This document shows, piece by piece, positions 16,901-26,304 of a stretch of 64,000 nucleotides of DNA. A program made the position numbers and the translations under genes. Source of the stretch: Thalassotalea mangrovi (lineage in GTDB: Bacteria > Pseudomonadota > Gammaproteobacteria > Enterobacterales > Alteromonadaceae); the NCBI RefSeq assembly GCF_005116735.1, contig NZ_SWDB01000010.1, positions 124,001 to 188,000 on the forward strand, written 5' to 3'. Numbering within the stretch: position 1 is the stretch's first letter; every line of letters starts with the position of its first letter. The notes under the pieces were generated by a model that was not told the DNA's origin, searched no databases, and worked only from the letters and a program-made list of their open reading frames with translations.

Positions 16901-17793
16901 TAACCTTCCATCTTCTTCTTCTCCATCGAGCCACTAGAGTCTTTATCAATGACTCGGCCCTGGCGCTCGGAGGTTTTGGTTAGCAACATTTCCTGAATGA
17001 TTTCAGGTAATGTCTCGGCATTGGATTCAACTGCTCCCGTTAATGGGTAACAACCAAGGGTTCTGAAGCGTACCTTTTTCAATTCTGGAGTTTCGCCGTC
17101 TTCAAGAGGTAAGCGCTCATCATCGACCATGATCAGGGTTCCATCGCGCTCGACCACAGGGCGCTCGGCGGCCAGGTACAGGGATGGTAATTCAATATTT
17201 TCCAGATAGATGTATTGCCAGATATCCAGCTCAGTCCAGTTCGAGAGTGGGAAAACGCGAATGCTTTCGCCTTTGTTCACTTTGCCGTTATAGGTATTCC
17301 AAAGCTCTGGGCGCTGGTTTTTCGGATCCCAACGATGGTTTTTATCGCGAAATGAATATACGCGCTCTTTCGCACGAGATTTCTCTTCATCACGGCGGGC
17401 ACCACCAAAGGCGGCATCAAACTGGTGTTTATCCAGAGCTTGTTTTAATGCCTGAGTTTTCATGATATCCGTATGTTTAGCACTACCGTGCACGAACGGA
17501 TTGATGCCCGCATCAACACCTTCCTGGTTGATATGCACAATTAAGTCCCAGCCATATTTTTCAGCAACTTTATCGCGATACTCGATCATTTCTTTAAATT
17601 TGAACGTTGTATCCACGTGCATTAACGGAAACGGTGGTTTTGCAGGATAAAAGGCTTTTAATGCCAGGTGTAACATAACCGCAGAGTCTTTACCGACGGA
17701 ATACAGCATAACCGGGTTATCGAATTCGGCCGCGACTTCGCGAATAATATGGATAGATTCAGCTTCCAGCTGTTTTAAATGTGTTAAGTTCAT
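16894..17793 (-). CDS. cysD: Sulfate adenylyltransferase subunit 2 CysD
   Basis: Catalytic subunit of ATP sulfurylase, 299 residues, normal length. The PP-loop [11 protein letters not shown] (about 32-42) binds [18 protein letters not shown] and the C-terminal KKMEGYF tail are typical of CysD. First gene of the sulfate-activation operon on the minus strand; the start codon is at 17793 with a weak upstream site. In other gammaproteobacteria cysN follows within a few bases; here about 890 bases with two R2 arrays and an S23-type gene intervene. Confidence 0.96.
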   Translation of the reverse strand: MNLTHLKQLEAESIHIIREVAAEFDNPVMLYSVGKDSAVMLHLALKAFYPAKPPFPLMHVDTTFKFKEMIEYRDKVAEKYGWDLIVHINQEGVDAGINPFVHGSAKHTDIMKTQALKQALDKHQFDAAFGGARRDEEKSRAKERVYSFRDKNHRWDPKNQRPELWNTYNGKVNKGESIRVFPLSNWTELDIWQYIYLENIELPSLYLAAERPVVERDGTLIMVDDERLPLEDGETPELKKVRFRTLGCYPLTGAVESNAETLPEIIQEMLLTKTSERQGRVIDKDSSGSMEKKKMEGYF

Positions 17794-17905
17794 AATTCGC
17801 TCAAAATTGAGTAAGTAATAATAGATTTTTAAAATTGAATGTCGTCGTTAAATAAATTGCCAGTGCGAATGCAGAAAGGACGGAAGAGGAAGGGGAAAGC
17901 GAGCA

Positions 17906-17971
17906 AATAGCATGGGATGAAATCCCGCCTAGCACGTTTCAATCCTAGCACGCGTGCGCTCCTAGCAACTT
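17906..17971. repeat. R1 units upstream of cysD
   Basis: Palindrome GGGAT/ATCCC followed by CCTAGCACGTTTCAATCC and GCGTGCGC inserts. Left-half R1 only; the inverted right half is missing. Confidence 0.75.
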
Positions 17972-17984
17972 CCTAATTGTAGTT

Positions 17985-18140
17985 TTCAGCTGTAACGTAA
18001 AAGCCGCTTTTTCCTTACAGCTTTTTTTATAGCTTTATAGCGTTACAGCGTGCTCTGCTCCTATCTTACAGCTTACAGCTTACAGCTTACAGCTTATAGC
18101 TTATAGCTTATAGCTTATAGCTTATAGCTTCCGACTCTCA
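17985..18140. repeat. R2 array upstream of cysD
   Basis: Four tandem CTTACAG 7-mers followed by five to six CTTATAG 7-mers, after shorter R2 words. The array separates cysD from the sequence shared with the divergent PEP-CTERM gene. Confidence 0.8.
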
Positions 18141-18310
18141 GCTTTCCTATTGCGCCGTTCAACCGCTGCATTGGGTGTGGGTTAAAATTTAACTTGTTCG
18201 GGTAAAGTCTTGTTCCCTTCCCTCATGAATTAAGGGTGTTACTGACTAAGACCTAGATACCTCTAGTCACCTTGCATTACCTTAAGCAACCTGTTCTTTA
18301 TTGTCAGGCT

Positions 18311-18338
18311 TTTTTACACATTTAGATATGTGTGAAAA
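18311..18338. promoter_or_regulatory. Inverted repeat upstream of PEP-CTERM gene
   Basis: Arms TTTTTACACAT and ATGTGTGAAAA (one mismatch) with a six-base centre, about 70 bases upstream of the sigma-54-like promoter. Position fits an enhancer site for an RpoN-dependent activator; could also be a weak terminator. Confidence 0.35.
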
Positions 18339-18405
18339 GAGCTATTTTCAATGACACAACTTTAACCCTTTGTTATTTATCACAAACACCTAATTCTCTA
18401 GACGT

Positions 18406-18422
18406 TCGGCTCGATTTTTGCA
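18406..18422 (+). promoter_or_regulatory. Sigma-54-type promoter (GG-N10-GC)
   Basis: TCGGCTCGATTTTTGCA matches the -24/-12 consensus (YTGGCACGRNNNTTGCW) except at two positions, with the invariant GG (18408-18409) and GC (18420-18421) at the right spacing. It lies about 60 bases upstream of the PEP-CTERM gene start. Confidence 0.6.
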
Positions 18423-18483
18423 TTAATCCGACTCATGCATCTTAGCATATTGTCCATGCAGTCGATTTTAAGAGGTAACTATC

Positions 18484-19122
18484 ATGGCAAGAATACTATC
18501 CTTACTCAAAATAAGTTTTTTAACCCTGTTATTGAGCTTACCAATCACCGCGAATGCAGAGCTAATCAAACTCCTGGATTTTACGGAAACAGCAGAAGAA
18601 GATGAAGGCCCAGTTTCTGGCGTATTCACATTTGAGAACTTACTTGGCATAGAAGGATTTAATGTTACATTTACAACCAACACAGGCGCTAATCATTGGC
18701 TTGATTCTGGCTCAGGATTGGGTATATGTCCTCTTGATGATTGTAATAACAACCCTGAAGACAATATAAATGTTGGAGAGGGAATAATTTTTACATTCAC
18801 GCTAGATGGAAGTCCATTTATCGTGGAGGATTTCACTTTGCTGTTTGTTGGACATGAAAATGAGGGAGGTATTGTTACATCCAGAGTTGAAAAATCGCCC
18901 GGTGCATTTGTAATCGTGAGTAATAAGCAACCAATGTTTACGTTTCTCGGGACTACTGATACATATCCTATGTCTATAGTCTCTGGTGAATTGTACCTGG
19001 GATCTATTTGGATTGATGATAGCTTGCTTCCACCTCAAAGCATTCCTGAACCAGGGAATCTTCTTCTATTTCTTAGTGCTCTTTGCGGACTCATCCTTTC
19101 CACTAAGTTAAAGGTTGTATAA
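18484..19122 (+). CDS. PEP-CTERM sorting-domain protein
   Basis: 212 residues, start preceded by AGAGGT. An N-terminal Sec signal ends at about residue 25 (ITANA). The body is a small beta-rich domain with acidic patches and one paired-cysteine segment (GICPLDDC). The C-terminus IPEPGNLLLFLSALCGLIL plus a basic tail is a PEP-CTERM sorting signal, recognised by exosortase, which lies elsewhere in the genome. Such proteins are exported with exopolysaccharide in biofilm or floc formers, fitting the adjacent polysaccharide locus. Function of the mature domain unknown. Confidence 0.85.
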   Translation: MARILSLLKISFLTLLLSLPITANAELIKLLDFTETAEEDEGPVSGVFTFENLLGIEGFNVTFTTNTGANHWLDSGSGLGICPLDDCNNNPEDNINVGEGIIFTFTLDGSPFIVEDFTLLFVGHENEGGIVTSRVEKSPGAFVIVSNKQPMFTFLGTTDTYPMSIVSGELYLGSIWIDDSLLPPQSIPEPGNLLLFLSALCGLILSTKLKVV

Positions 19123-19154
19123 ATATTTTCAAAAATCCGTTTTCACTGACATTG

Positions 19155-19185
19155 AGCCCGACTGAAAAAGCCGGGCTATTTATTT
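19155..19185 (+). terminator. Rho-independent terminator of PEP-CTERM gene
   Basis: Stem AGCCCG/CGGGCT with an 11-base loop followed by ATTTATTT, 33 bases after the stop codon. Confidence 0.75.
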
Positions 19186-19404
19186 ACTATAAAAACATCT
19201 AAGCATTCTTACCGCACAAGATAGTATCATTCGCGGAGATGTGCACTCTCATTGGTGATATAGCTAAGAAAGGAAAGGATTACGAAATTACAAAGCCGGT
19301 GAAGAAGTTGTTTCAATGATTCCGAACCTAATATCAATGCTGAGCTTACTTCTTAAACACTCGTCTTAATCCGTATTGCTCCATTAAGACCCCAACCCAC
19401 TAAT

Positions 19405-21396
19405 TTAATAACCGTTAGAATTGCCTTCCAAATCTATATTAGATTTTCCCCAGATAGATTCGAACATGGGTATCAAAAGCTTATTGCCAGCCTCACTTAA
19501 ATGGTTGTCATCGTAATACAATGGGGTATTTTGCATAACTGCAAAACAAAATCCATTTTCACACAAGTAATCAGTCGGATCTAATAGCGTAACGTCGAAT
19601 TTTTCCGCAGCACTTTCATATAAGCGATGCATAAATTGGTTTCGTTCCCTATATTGGTCCATTGAGATAGTTAACATCGAATTTTCAATACCATTTTTTA
19701 ACTCTCTGGCATAACTATTGGGAATATCAACAGAGTATTCTGGAACCGCTTTTACTATGTATAACTGACGACCTTTGGATAGGCGCTCCATTGCTGCAAA
19801 AAAGTAATTTTCAAATTCATTAAATAATTCACCGGAAAGCTCACTATACTTTTTATTAAAGTAGACCAGTGGCCCTTTTAACTTTACCTTTTCAGGGTTT
19901 GTTTGATTAAAAAGAGAAACAGAGGGTCTATTAATAATGACAACTGGAATATTTGAATAGTCCTTCTCTAATCTAGTAATTTGCTCCTCTACGAATTCAC
20001 CGCATTGAGAGTAAGGTATATCTCGACGTTTAATGCCCGGAATCGTAGAACAAGCAGAATAGCCTATAAATAAAATTTTACCTTTAGTATGATTCATCAT
20101 CGCCGATTCAATAGCCGTTACCATAGAATTGGCATGAGAATCTCCAAAGACTATCAGGTTTATTTCACCATCATTTCCATAAAAACAGTCTTCTGCATTT
20201 ATTCCGCTAGAAATTAAACATTCACTAGTCCTTGGGTTTATATTATTCGCCTGCATTTCAGCCTGAAAAACCGCCTTATCGAATCTTTCAGGCATCCCTT
20301 TTGTGTAATTAATTACAAAGCTAATTAAAAGCACAGGTAAAGCTATTGTGCACACTCGCCCTAGTTGGTTCAACCGCAAAAATTTTACATCACCTGAACG
20401 TTTATCAATCAACCTGGCATTACTCTCAATGAACCTCCAAGATAAATAACCAAGCAACAACGACAAAGAAACACCTAAAATGGACCAACTTAAACTAGTA
20501 AAACCCTGATAAGAAAGAAAAACCACGAGGGGCCAATGCCATAAATATACAGAATAGGAAATTTTTCCCATCCAGTTAGATAGCACGTTGTTTGTATATA
20601 TACTTTCTTGGCGATTTGCCAAAATAATAATTCCAGTAGAAATGGTTGGTAACAATGCCAAATATCCGGGCCAAGCATCATTGCCATCAATGAGGTAAAT
20701 ACTCAGTCCAATCCCCATTAAGCCAGCGTAATTTAAATACTTTGACAACAATGGGCGATAGGAAAGCGGATAAAGAAAAACGAGGCCGCCAAATAACATT
20801 TGCCAGGCCCTGCTAGGTAAAAAGTAAAATGCGGCATTTGCAGATTTATAAGTTAGCCAAATAGAAAAGGCTAAAGATGTGAAAAGGCCCATTAAGAGTA
20901 ACATTTTAACAATGTGTAGTGATAAATACCTAAACAGTATTGTAAGTCCGATAGGGTAAAGAATGTAAAATTGCCACTCTACCGACAAAGACCAGGTATG
21001 CAACAACCATTTTGAATGAGCTGCGGTGTCAAAATAACCACTTTTACGCCAATAAACGACATTAGATATGAAACCTAAGCTAGCTATAGCATGTTCACTT
21101 AATAACTCGTATTCACTGGGTAGCAGAATAAAATAGCAACCGATTAATACGAACCCGATCATGACCGTAAGAGCAGGAATTATTCTTTTCGCTCGGTTTT
21201 GATAGAACTTAAATATGGAAAACTCGTTTTTAGAATACTTTGTAAAAATAATCCCAGTCATCAAATAGCCACTAATAACGAAGAATATATCTACACCTAC
21301 AAAGCCCCCCTTAAATCCAGATATCCCGAAGTGAAAAAGTACAACTGACAATACCGCTACAGCCCTCAGGCCATTTATATCATGTCTAAACTCCAT
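19405..21396 (-). CDS. Acyltransferase 3 with C-terminal SGNH domain (OafA-like)
   Basis: 663 residues. The N-terminal ~340 residues form the multi-helix AT3 membrane domain (starts FRHDINGLRAVAVLSVVLFH), and the C-terminal part (about 385-655) is an SGNH hydrolase-like domain with FGDSHANSM and DDNHLS. Proteins of this architecture O-acetylate lipopolysaccharide or capsule sugars at the periplasmic face of the inner membrane. It is the last gene of the polysaccharide operon, about 260 bases after the WecA-like gene. The acetyl target in this polymer cannot be read from the sequence. Confidence 0.9.
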   Translation of the reverse strand: MEFRHDINGLRAVAVLSVVLFHFGISGFKGGFVGVDIFFVISGYLMTGIIFTKYSKNEFSIFKFYQNRAKRIIPALTVMIGFVLIGCYFILLPSEYELLSEHAIASLGFISNVVYWRKSGYFDTAAHSKWLLHTWSLSVEWQFYILYPIGLTILFRYLSLHIVKMLLLMGLFTSLAFSIWLTYKSANAAFYFLPSRAWQMLFGGLVFLYPLSYRPLLSKYLNYAGLMGIGLSIYLIDGNDAWPGYLALLPTISTGIIILANRQESIYTNNVLSNWMGKISYSVYLWHWPLVVFLSYQGFTSLSWSILGVSLSLLLGYLSWRFIESNARLIDKRSGDVKFLRLNQLGRVCTIALPVLLISFVINYTKGMPERFDKAVFQAEMQANNINPRTSECLISSGINAEDCFYGNDGEINLIVFGDSHANSMVTAIESAMMNHTKGKILFIGYSACSTIPGIKRRDIPYSQCGEFVEEQITRLEKDYSNIPVVIINRPSVSLFNQTNPEKVKLKGPLVYFNKKYSELSGELFNEFENYFFAAMERLSKGRQLYIVKAVPEYSVDIPNSYARELKNGIENSMLTISMDQYRERNQFMHRLYESAAEKFDVTLLDPTDYLCENGFCFAVMQNTPLYYDDNHLSEAGNKLLIPMFESIWGKSNIDLEGNSNGY

Positions 21397-21656
21397 TATT
21401 TAATACCTAATAAAGCTTTTTTGTGTCGTTAGTTATACCGCAATAGTAAAAACATTAAGCGTACGATAGCATCATTTGCCGAAGTAAATAAAAACTCTAT
21501 TTTAATTAACCAACACAAAGCCGATCACAACATCAGGCAATATTGGGTGGGTTTACTTCTGGTCATGATCAGCACAAGCCACATTTTGATTTCCTAATGC
21601 AAAATTTGAATACAACACAAGTTAAGTTATACCGTTCGAATTACTATCAAGTTACT

Positions 21657-22784
21657 TTATTTACTTTGATTCTTTAGAATTGAGTCTTGATATTGAAGTT
21701 TATCCACGGAAAGTAGTTTCCTAAGCTTTATGGTAAATTTCCAAACATGTCGAATAAAGAAGATGTAACAAATTAGAGCCAATATAAAACCAACGAACAT
21801 TATGGATTCATTTACCTTAAGCACCTCGCCTAGTATACCTATGGTCGACATACTTATAGACACGGCTGTAATAATCATCAGTGCCTGGCGATCGGTAAAA
21901 CCTACACGCATAAAGATATGATGAAGATGATCGCGATCAGGCTTAAATGGATTTTGTTTTCTTAAAATACGTCGTTTAACAATTGTCAACATATCAATTA
22001 ATGGGATAGCGATTATCCAAAGTGCTGCAACTGGTCTAAATAACGGAGAATCACCTTGCGTGCATACAGTGAGTAACCACACAATACTTAAACCAATAAA
22101 CATACTACCTGCATCTCCCATAAACACTTTTTTTATACGTTTTTGGGTAAAAAGATTAAACCTCAAGTATGCCAATATCGATACAGAAATAACGCAAGGT
22201 ATTACCACTTCAAAGGTATGAATGGCGAATTGAAAACTGTTACTTAATAACACTAACAGCATGATAGACAAAAAACTATTAATACTTAGTGAGCCTACAA
22301 GCCCATCGATACCATCAACCATATTAAATGCATTGATGGCCCCCAATACGCAAAGAATAGTAAAGCCGACCCCGAAAACTCCTAAAGTTATAACACCCAC
22401 ATTAAAAATATCACCTAATTGTTCGAGATAGACACCAAGCCCAAATATCATTAGGCATGCGATCAATACCTGTGCTAGAAGTCTGTGACGAACTCTCAAG
22501 TCAAATCTGTCATCTATTGCCCCTACTAGGACCATTGCTCCGGTAGCAAATAAAAATAAACGAAGCTGGGTAGTATCTGGCAAAATGAGTATAGACGTGA
22601 TTAACAATGAGCAATAAACTGCAATACCACCAATTAAAGGGATCTCCCCGTAGTGATTTTTACGTTGATTGGGTTTATCAACAAGACCAACCTTATGAGA
22701 GTATGGTTTAAGAATTTTTATACTAACGAATGAAAAAAAATAACCTACAATCAGGCAGGCTAGCATGATATTAACAACACTCAT
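21657..22784 (-). CDS. wecA: UDP-HexNAc:undecaprenyl-phosphate transferase (WecA/MraY family)
   Basis: 375 residues, about eleven membrane segments. Motifs IPLIGG (about 49), NAFNMVDGIDGL, FMGDAGSMFIG and the HLHHIFMR histidine motif are those of the WecA branch of polyprenol-phosphate HexNAc-1-P transferases. It would start the repeat unit by moving a HexNAc-1-phosphate (probably GlcNAc) to undecaprenyl phosphate in the inner membrane. Downstream of the WbuB-like transferase, in line with a GlcNAc-first, L-FucNAc-second unit. Sugar specificity is inferred from family and neighbours. Confidence 0.87.
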   Translation of the reverse strand: MSVVNIMLACLIVGYFFSFVSIKILKPYSHKVGLVDKPNQRKNHYGEIPLIGGIAVYCSLLITSILILPDTTQLRLFLFATGAMVLVGAIDDRFDLRVRHRLLAQVLIACLMIFGLGVYLEQLGDIFNVGVITLGVFGVGFTILCVLGAINAFNMVDGIDGLVGSLSINSFLSIMLLVLLSNSFQFAIHTFEVVIPCVISVSILAYLRFNLFTQKRIKKVFMGDAGSMFIGLSIVWLLTVCTQGDSPLFRPVAALWIIAIPLIDMLTIVKRRILRKQNPFKPDRDHLHHIFMRVGFTDRQALMIITAVSISMSTIGILGEVLKVNESIMFVGFILALICYIFFIRHVWKFTIKLRKLLSVDKLQYQDSILKNQSK

Positions 22785-22827
22785 CGATATTCCTTACTAT
22801 GCTGACGAAAAAGAGTATTTTCTCCAT

Positions 22828-24042
22828 TTAACTTACAGCGTTACTTGCTTCTTCGTGAACGCTTAAAATTTTTTGTACAGCAGTCTCAACAGAGAAATAT
22901 TGAGCTAACAGTCTATTACCATTATTCCCTTTCTGCTCTCGAGATAAAACCCCATCGTATAAATCGATGGCTGCTTTCAGGAGTTTTTCATCTTGTCCAT
23001 TTTCATAAATATAACCAGCACCACTGCCTGTTATGATATCGATAACATCATTACCAGGGTTAACACTTCCCAAGATGGGGAGTGATGCGTGCATATAGCC
23101 TAGAAGTTTACCCGGAAAATTATGACTCTTGTGAGTAGCTGACAATGAGAACATACCGACATCAACTTCTTGCAATATTGCCTTGTATTCTTCTTGGGTT
23201 ACCGAAGGCAGTAAACTAGTGTTTGTTAACTGCCAGTCGTTAATTTTCACACGAACCAGCTCAACTTCATCCCCTTGTCCAAGAAATATAAAGTGAGCAT
23301 CACTATATGGTTTCATAGCCTTAGCAAGTCGCAGTAAATTACTCATATCTTGTGCGCGGCCAATATTGCCACCATAGAAATAGATAACTTTATCCTGCAA
23401 GCCTAGCTTTTCTCTTAAACCTGAAGCACTTGGACTGTTACCTTTTAAATCAATCCAATTGAATAAAACTTCGGTATTTAGAGAGTTATTGGTTTTAAAG
23501 TCAAAAAACTCTTTATTTTTTGGAGACATTAAACCAATCTTATCCGCAGCCGAGTAATTTATCCTTTCAAAATATCTAAAATACCTTTCTATTAAAGAGC
23601 CTTCTTTAATTAGCCCTTCATCAATGACCCATTGAGGAAAGATATCCCTTAAGATCAAATAACTACGAGCATTACAATATCTTTTTAATTTATTGACTAA
23701 AGCCCCAAAAAAGATTGAAGGTGAATAGTAGATAATCAGGTCGAAGTGGAAATTTTGTATGGATGGTTTTATTGCCTTCCAAGCCCTTATCGACAATAAA
23801 GACTCCCTGATTGCTCTCTTTACTTTACCTTCACCTTTTAACTTTCCAGATTTAAACTTCCAATATTCAATATTTTCAAAATCTACTTTATCAAGAGAGC
23901 TTTTTTGTGGTTTTGTACCAGGCGCAATAATTACCGGGGAATGACCATTTGCTTTTAGCTCAACGGCCAACTCGTGTAGCATTTTTGCGTGAACCAATGT
24001 ACTTTTCGGTAAGCTGTCATCAGTAATAATAGCTATATTCAC
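22828..24042 (-). CDS. wbuB: Glycosyltransferase, WbuB-like L-FucNAc transferase (GT4)
   Basis: 404 residues, GT-B fold, family 4. YYSPSIFFGAL, LRDIFPQWVIDEGLI and a C-terminal GT4 region (KLLGYMHASLPILG) match the WbuB group, which adds L-FucNAc to lipid-linked GlcNAc. The three genes for UDP-L-FucNAc synthesis lie just upstream (24296-27338) and the WecA-like initiator just downstream, so the assignment is supported by context. Cytoplasmic, membrane-associated. Confidence 0.83.
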   Translation of the reverse strand: MNIAIITDDSLPKSTLVHAKMLHELAVELKANGHSPVIIAPGTKPQKSSLDKVDFENIEYWKFKSGKLKGEGKVKRAIRESLLSIRAWKAIKPSIQNFHFDLIIYYSPSIFFGALVNKLKRYCNARSYLILRDIFPQWVIDEGLIKEGSLIERYFRYFERINYSAADKIGLMSPKNKEFFDFKTNNSLNTEVLFNWIDLKGNSPSASGLREKLGLQDKVIYFYGGNIGRAQDMSNLLRLAKAMKPYSDAHFIFLGQGDEVELVRVKINDWQLTNTSLLPSVTQEEYKAILQEVDVGMFSLSATHKSHNFPGKLLGYMHASLPILGSVNPGNDVIDIITGSGAGYIYENGQDEKLLKAAIDLYDGVLSREQKGNNGNRLLAQYFSVETAVQKILSVHEEASNAVS

Positions 24043-24198
24043 TTTTTATTATTCCAAACTTTTATATGACTTCAAATTACTTTGATTAGCAACTGACTAA
24101 CAGAGATTTGAATAATTTTTCACGTCAATATCTAACCAAAAACCTCAAAAACACTGCATTACTTTTTATCATACAGTGCAAGATATACTGTGGGACAA

Positions 24199-24267
24199 GC
24201 ACAACCAAGTTGTGCTCTAATTGTACATGTAGAAGGGACGCTGCCGCTTGTTATAGCGGCATTTTTA
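24199..24267 (+). ncRNA. Candidate plus-strand small RNA with terminator inside a minus-strand operon
   Basis: Hairpin GCACAAC/GTTGTGC (24199-24215) followed by a textbook plus-strand terminator TGCCGC/GCGGCA plus TTTTT (24242-24266). No plus-strand gene lies upstream, and on the minus strand the stem has no T-run. The promoter was not identified. Confidence 0.4.
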
Positions 24268-24295
24268 CAATAGTTAAAGTATTTGAGCAATCTTA

Positions 24296-25429
24296 TTAAT
24301 TTGCTTTTTTCCAAAGAAATTTATTTACGTAATCGGTGTAACTAGTAATGATTCTTAAAATTTTATCGGAAACATTTGGTGCAAGATAGTCATCCACAAC
24401 ATTAATCAGTCGGTCCTTACCTCTAGGCTGCACTTCGAGAATGTCAAGTGCTTGTAAAATTCTTTCAATTTCCATACCTGTGAACATTACGGCTGCTTCT
24501 TCGAACCCTTCAGGTCTTTCATGTGCCTCGCGAATATTGATAGCCGGAAAATTTAATATTGAGGACTCTTCGGTAATAGTACCGCTGTCGCTTAAAACAG
24601 CTTTTGCCTCCTGTTGAAGTCGAACATAATCAGAGAAACCTAATGGTTTTAGTAACCTTACTAACTCATGAAATTTCAAATTTAAAGAATCAATCTTTTT
24701 CTGAGTTCTTGGATGTGTTGATACAATAATCGGCAATTGATATTTTTCAGCCAATGTATTCAAAACATTCACATATTTTTCAAGGTTTGTAGGTGAGTCT
24801 ACATTTTCCTCGCGATGAACGCTTACCACAAAAAATTCCCGAGACTTTAACGACAACTGCTGAAGCACATTAGAGTCATTAATTTTTTCCTCATAATAAT
24901 TCAGTACCTCGTCCATCGGGCTACCAGTCTTTATTACATATTCAGGGCGAAGACCCTCTCGCAATAAATAGTCTCTTGCTATTGAACTGTAAGGCAAATT
25001 AACATCAGAAATATGATCAACTATTTTTCTATTAATTTCTTCAGGAACCCGCATATCAAAACAACGGTTACCGGCTTCCATATGAAAGATAGGGATTTTA
25101 CGACGTTTCGCTGAGATAGCAGATAACGCGCTATTAGTATCGCCCAAGATTAACAAAGCTTCGGGCTGCTCTAGTTCAAATAACTTGTCAGATTTTTCAA
25201 TAACCTGAGCGATAGTTTCTGCTGCATTTTTACCTGCACACTCCAAGAATACATCCGGAGCTCTAATTCCCATATCTTCAAAAAATATCTGGTTTAACTC
25301 ATAATCATAATTCTGGCCTGTATGGACAAGAATGTGCTCACAATGGTTGTCAAGCTTTTCAATGATACGTGATAGCCTAATAATTTCAGGACGAGTGCCT
25401 ACGATCGTTATAACTTTTAATTTATTCAT
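24296..25429 (-). CDS. fnlC: UDP-GlcNAc-type 2-epimerase FnlC/WbjD (UDP-L-FucNAc synthesis)
   Basis: 377 residues of the non-hydrolysing UDP-GlcNAc 2-epimerase fold. VGTRPEIIRLS at the start, FHMEAGNRCFDMRVPEEINR and LSDSGTITEESS are typical of the WbjD/FnlC branch rather than WecB. It performs the last step, C2 epimerisation of UDP-L-PneNAc to UDP-L-FucNAc. It follows fnlB by 2 bases and fnlA-fnlB overlap, so the three are translated together. A second epimerase (WecB, 41299) serves a different pathway. Confidence 0.9.
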   Translation of the reverse strand: MNKLKVITIVGTRPEIIRLSRIIEKLDNHCEHILVHTGQNYDYELNQIFFEDMGIRAPDVFLECAGKNAAETIAQVIEKSDKLFELEQPEALLILGDTNSALSAISAKRRKIPIFHMEAGNRCFDMRVPEEINRKIVDHISDVNLPYSSIARDYLLREGLRPEYVIKTGSPMDEVLNYYEEKINDSNVLQQLSLKSREFFVVSVHREENVDSPTNLEKYVNVLNTLAEKYQLPIIVSTHPRTQKKIDSLNLKFHELVRLLKPLGFSDYVRLQQEAKAVLSDSGTITEESSILNFPAINIREAHERPEGFEEAAVMFTGMEIERILQALDILEVQPRGKDRLINVVDDYLAPNVSDKILRIITSYTDYVNKFLWKKAN

Positions 25430-25431
25430 GT

Positions 25432-26304
25432 TTATGACTTATGATATTTCAAAAAATCTTGATGCATTTCTTTTAGTAAGTGATCCCAAGAAGGGGCTTT
25501 AAAACCAGTTGCGTCTTGAAATCGCTTTGAACTTAGAGAACGATCTATGACAAGTTCATCACTCTCCTCAATTTCAATTTCTTTCTCGTACTCATCACTC
25601 ACCTTCTGGAGCAGTGAATATTTATCAATAGGATCAACGCTAAGGTGATACAAACCCGAAAGTTCCGGGAGGTGAAACACACTCTCTGATAATATTTTTG
25701 CAATGTAGCAAGTAGGGAGACCCGAAAATATGGCTTTTGAAAACCCTTTGACTTTTCCTGATTGAGTTAAGAACCAATCTACTAAGCTCACGTTAGACGA
25801 CAATTCATGACCAATAATTGAAGTGCGTAACGTTAAATGAGGTGCATAATCGACTTCACCAAGTAACTTCGAGCGGCCGTACACATCCTTTGCATCAGGA
25901 GTAGACTCTTCGGTGTATGCTCCTTTATTGCCACTAAACACACAATCCGTTGAAAAATGTATCAACTTGCTTCCTGCTTGATCACACATACTTGCAAGCT
26001 GGTGAGGAAATAAGGAATTAATCGAAATGGCGGCAACTGGTGACTTCGATTCTTTGTACTGTTTTATTAAACCTATGCAGTTTAAAACAAAATTTGGCTT
26101 TAATTGATTGATTACTGCTTTTAAATTTTCAATATTCGAAATATCAACGCCGTGAATTAACTTTTTTTCTCTGCCTCTAAAATAGCGTTCCTTACCATCG
26201 ATGTTACGGACTGTGCCCCACACATCCAACGTATTATTTTCACTTAGATTTGAAAACAGAGAATAGCCAAGCATCCCTGTCGCGCCGATTATAAGTACTT
26301 TCAT
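25432..26304 (-). CDS. fnlB: SDR reductase FnlB/WbjC (UDP-L-FucNAc synthesis)
   Basis: 290 residues, RmlD-type short-chain dehydrogenase. Rossmann motif IGATGMLG (6-13), STDCVFSG and YGRSKLLGE (Tyr-x3-Lys active pair) are visible. In the WbjB-WbjC-WbjD pathway it epimerises and reduces the 4-keto intermediate to UDP-L-PneNAc with NAD(P)H. It starts at the stop codon of fnlA (one-base overlap at 26304) and is followed by fnlC. Confidence 0.88.
   Translation of the reverse strand: MKVLIIGATGMLGYSLFSNLSENNTLDVWGTVRNIDGKERYFRGREKKLIHGVDISNIENLKAVINQLKPNFVLNCIGLIKQYKESKSPVAAISINSLFPHQLASMCDQAGSKLIHFSTDCVFSGNKGAYTEESTPDAKDVYGRSKLLGEVDYAPHLTLRTSIIGHELSSNVSLVDWFLTQSGKVKGFSKAIFSGLPTCYIAKILSESVFHLPELSGLYHLSVDPIDKYSLLQKVSDEYEKEIEIEESDELVIDRSLSSKRFQDATGFKAPSWDHLLKEMHQDFLKYHKS

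Noticed and set aside
19240-19320. Short frame MCTLIGDIAKKGKDYEITK... (26 codons) downstream of the PEP-CTERM terminator
   Set aside because: Too short, no convincing ribosome binding site and no recognised family; it might be a gene remnant but cannot be supported.
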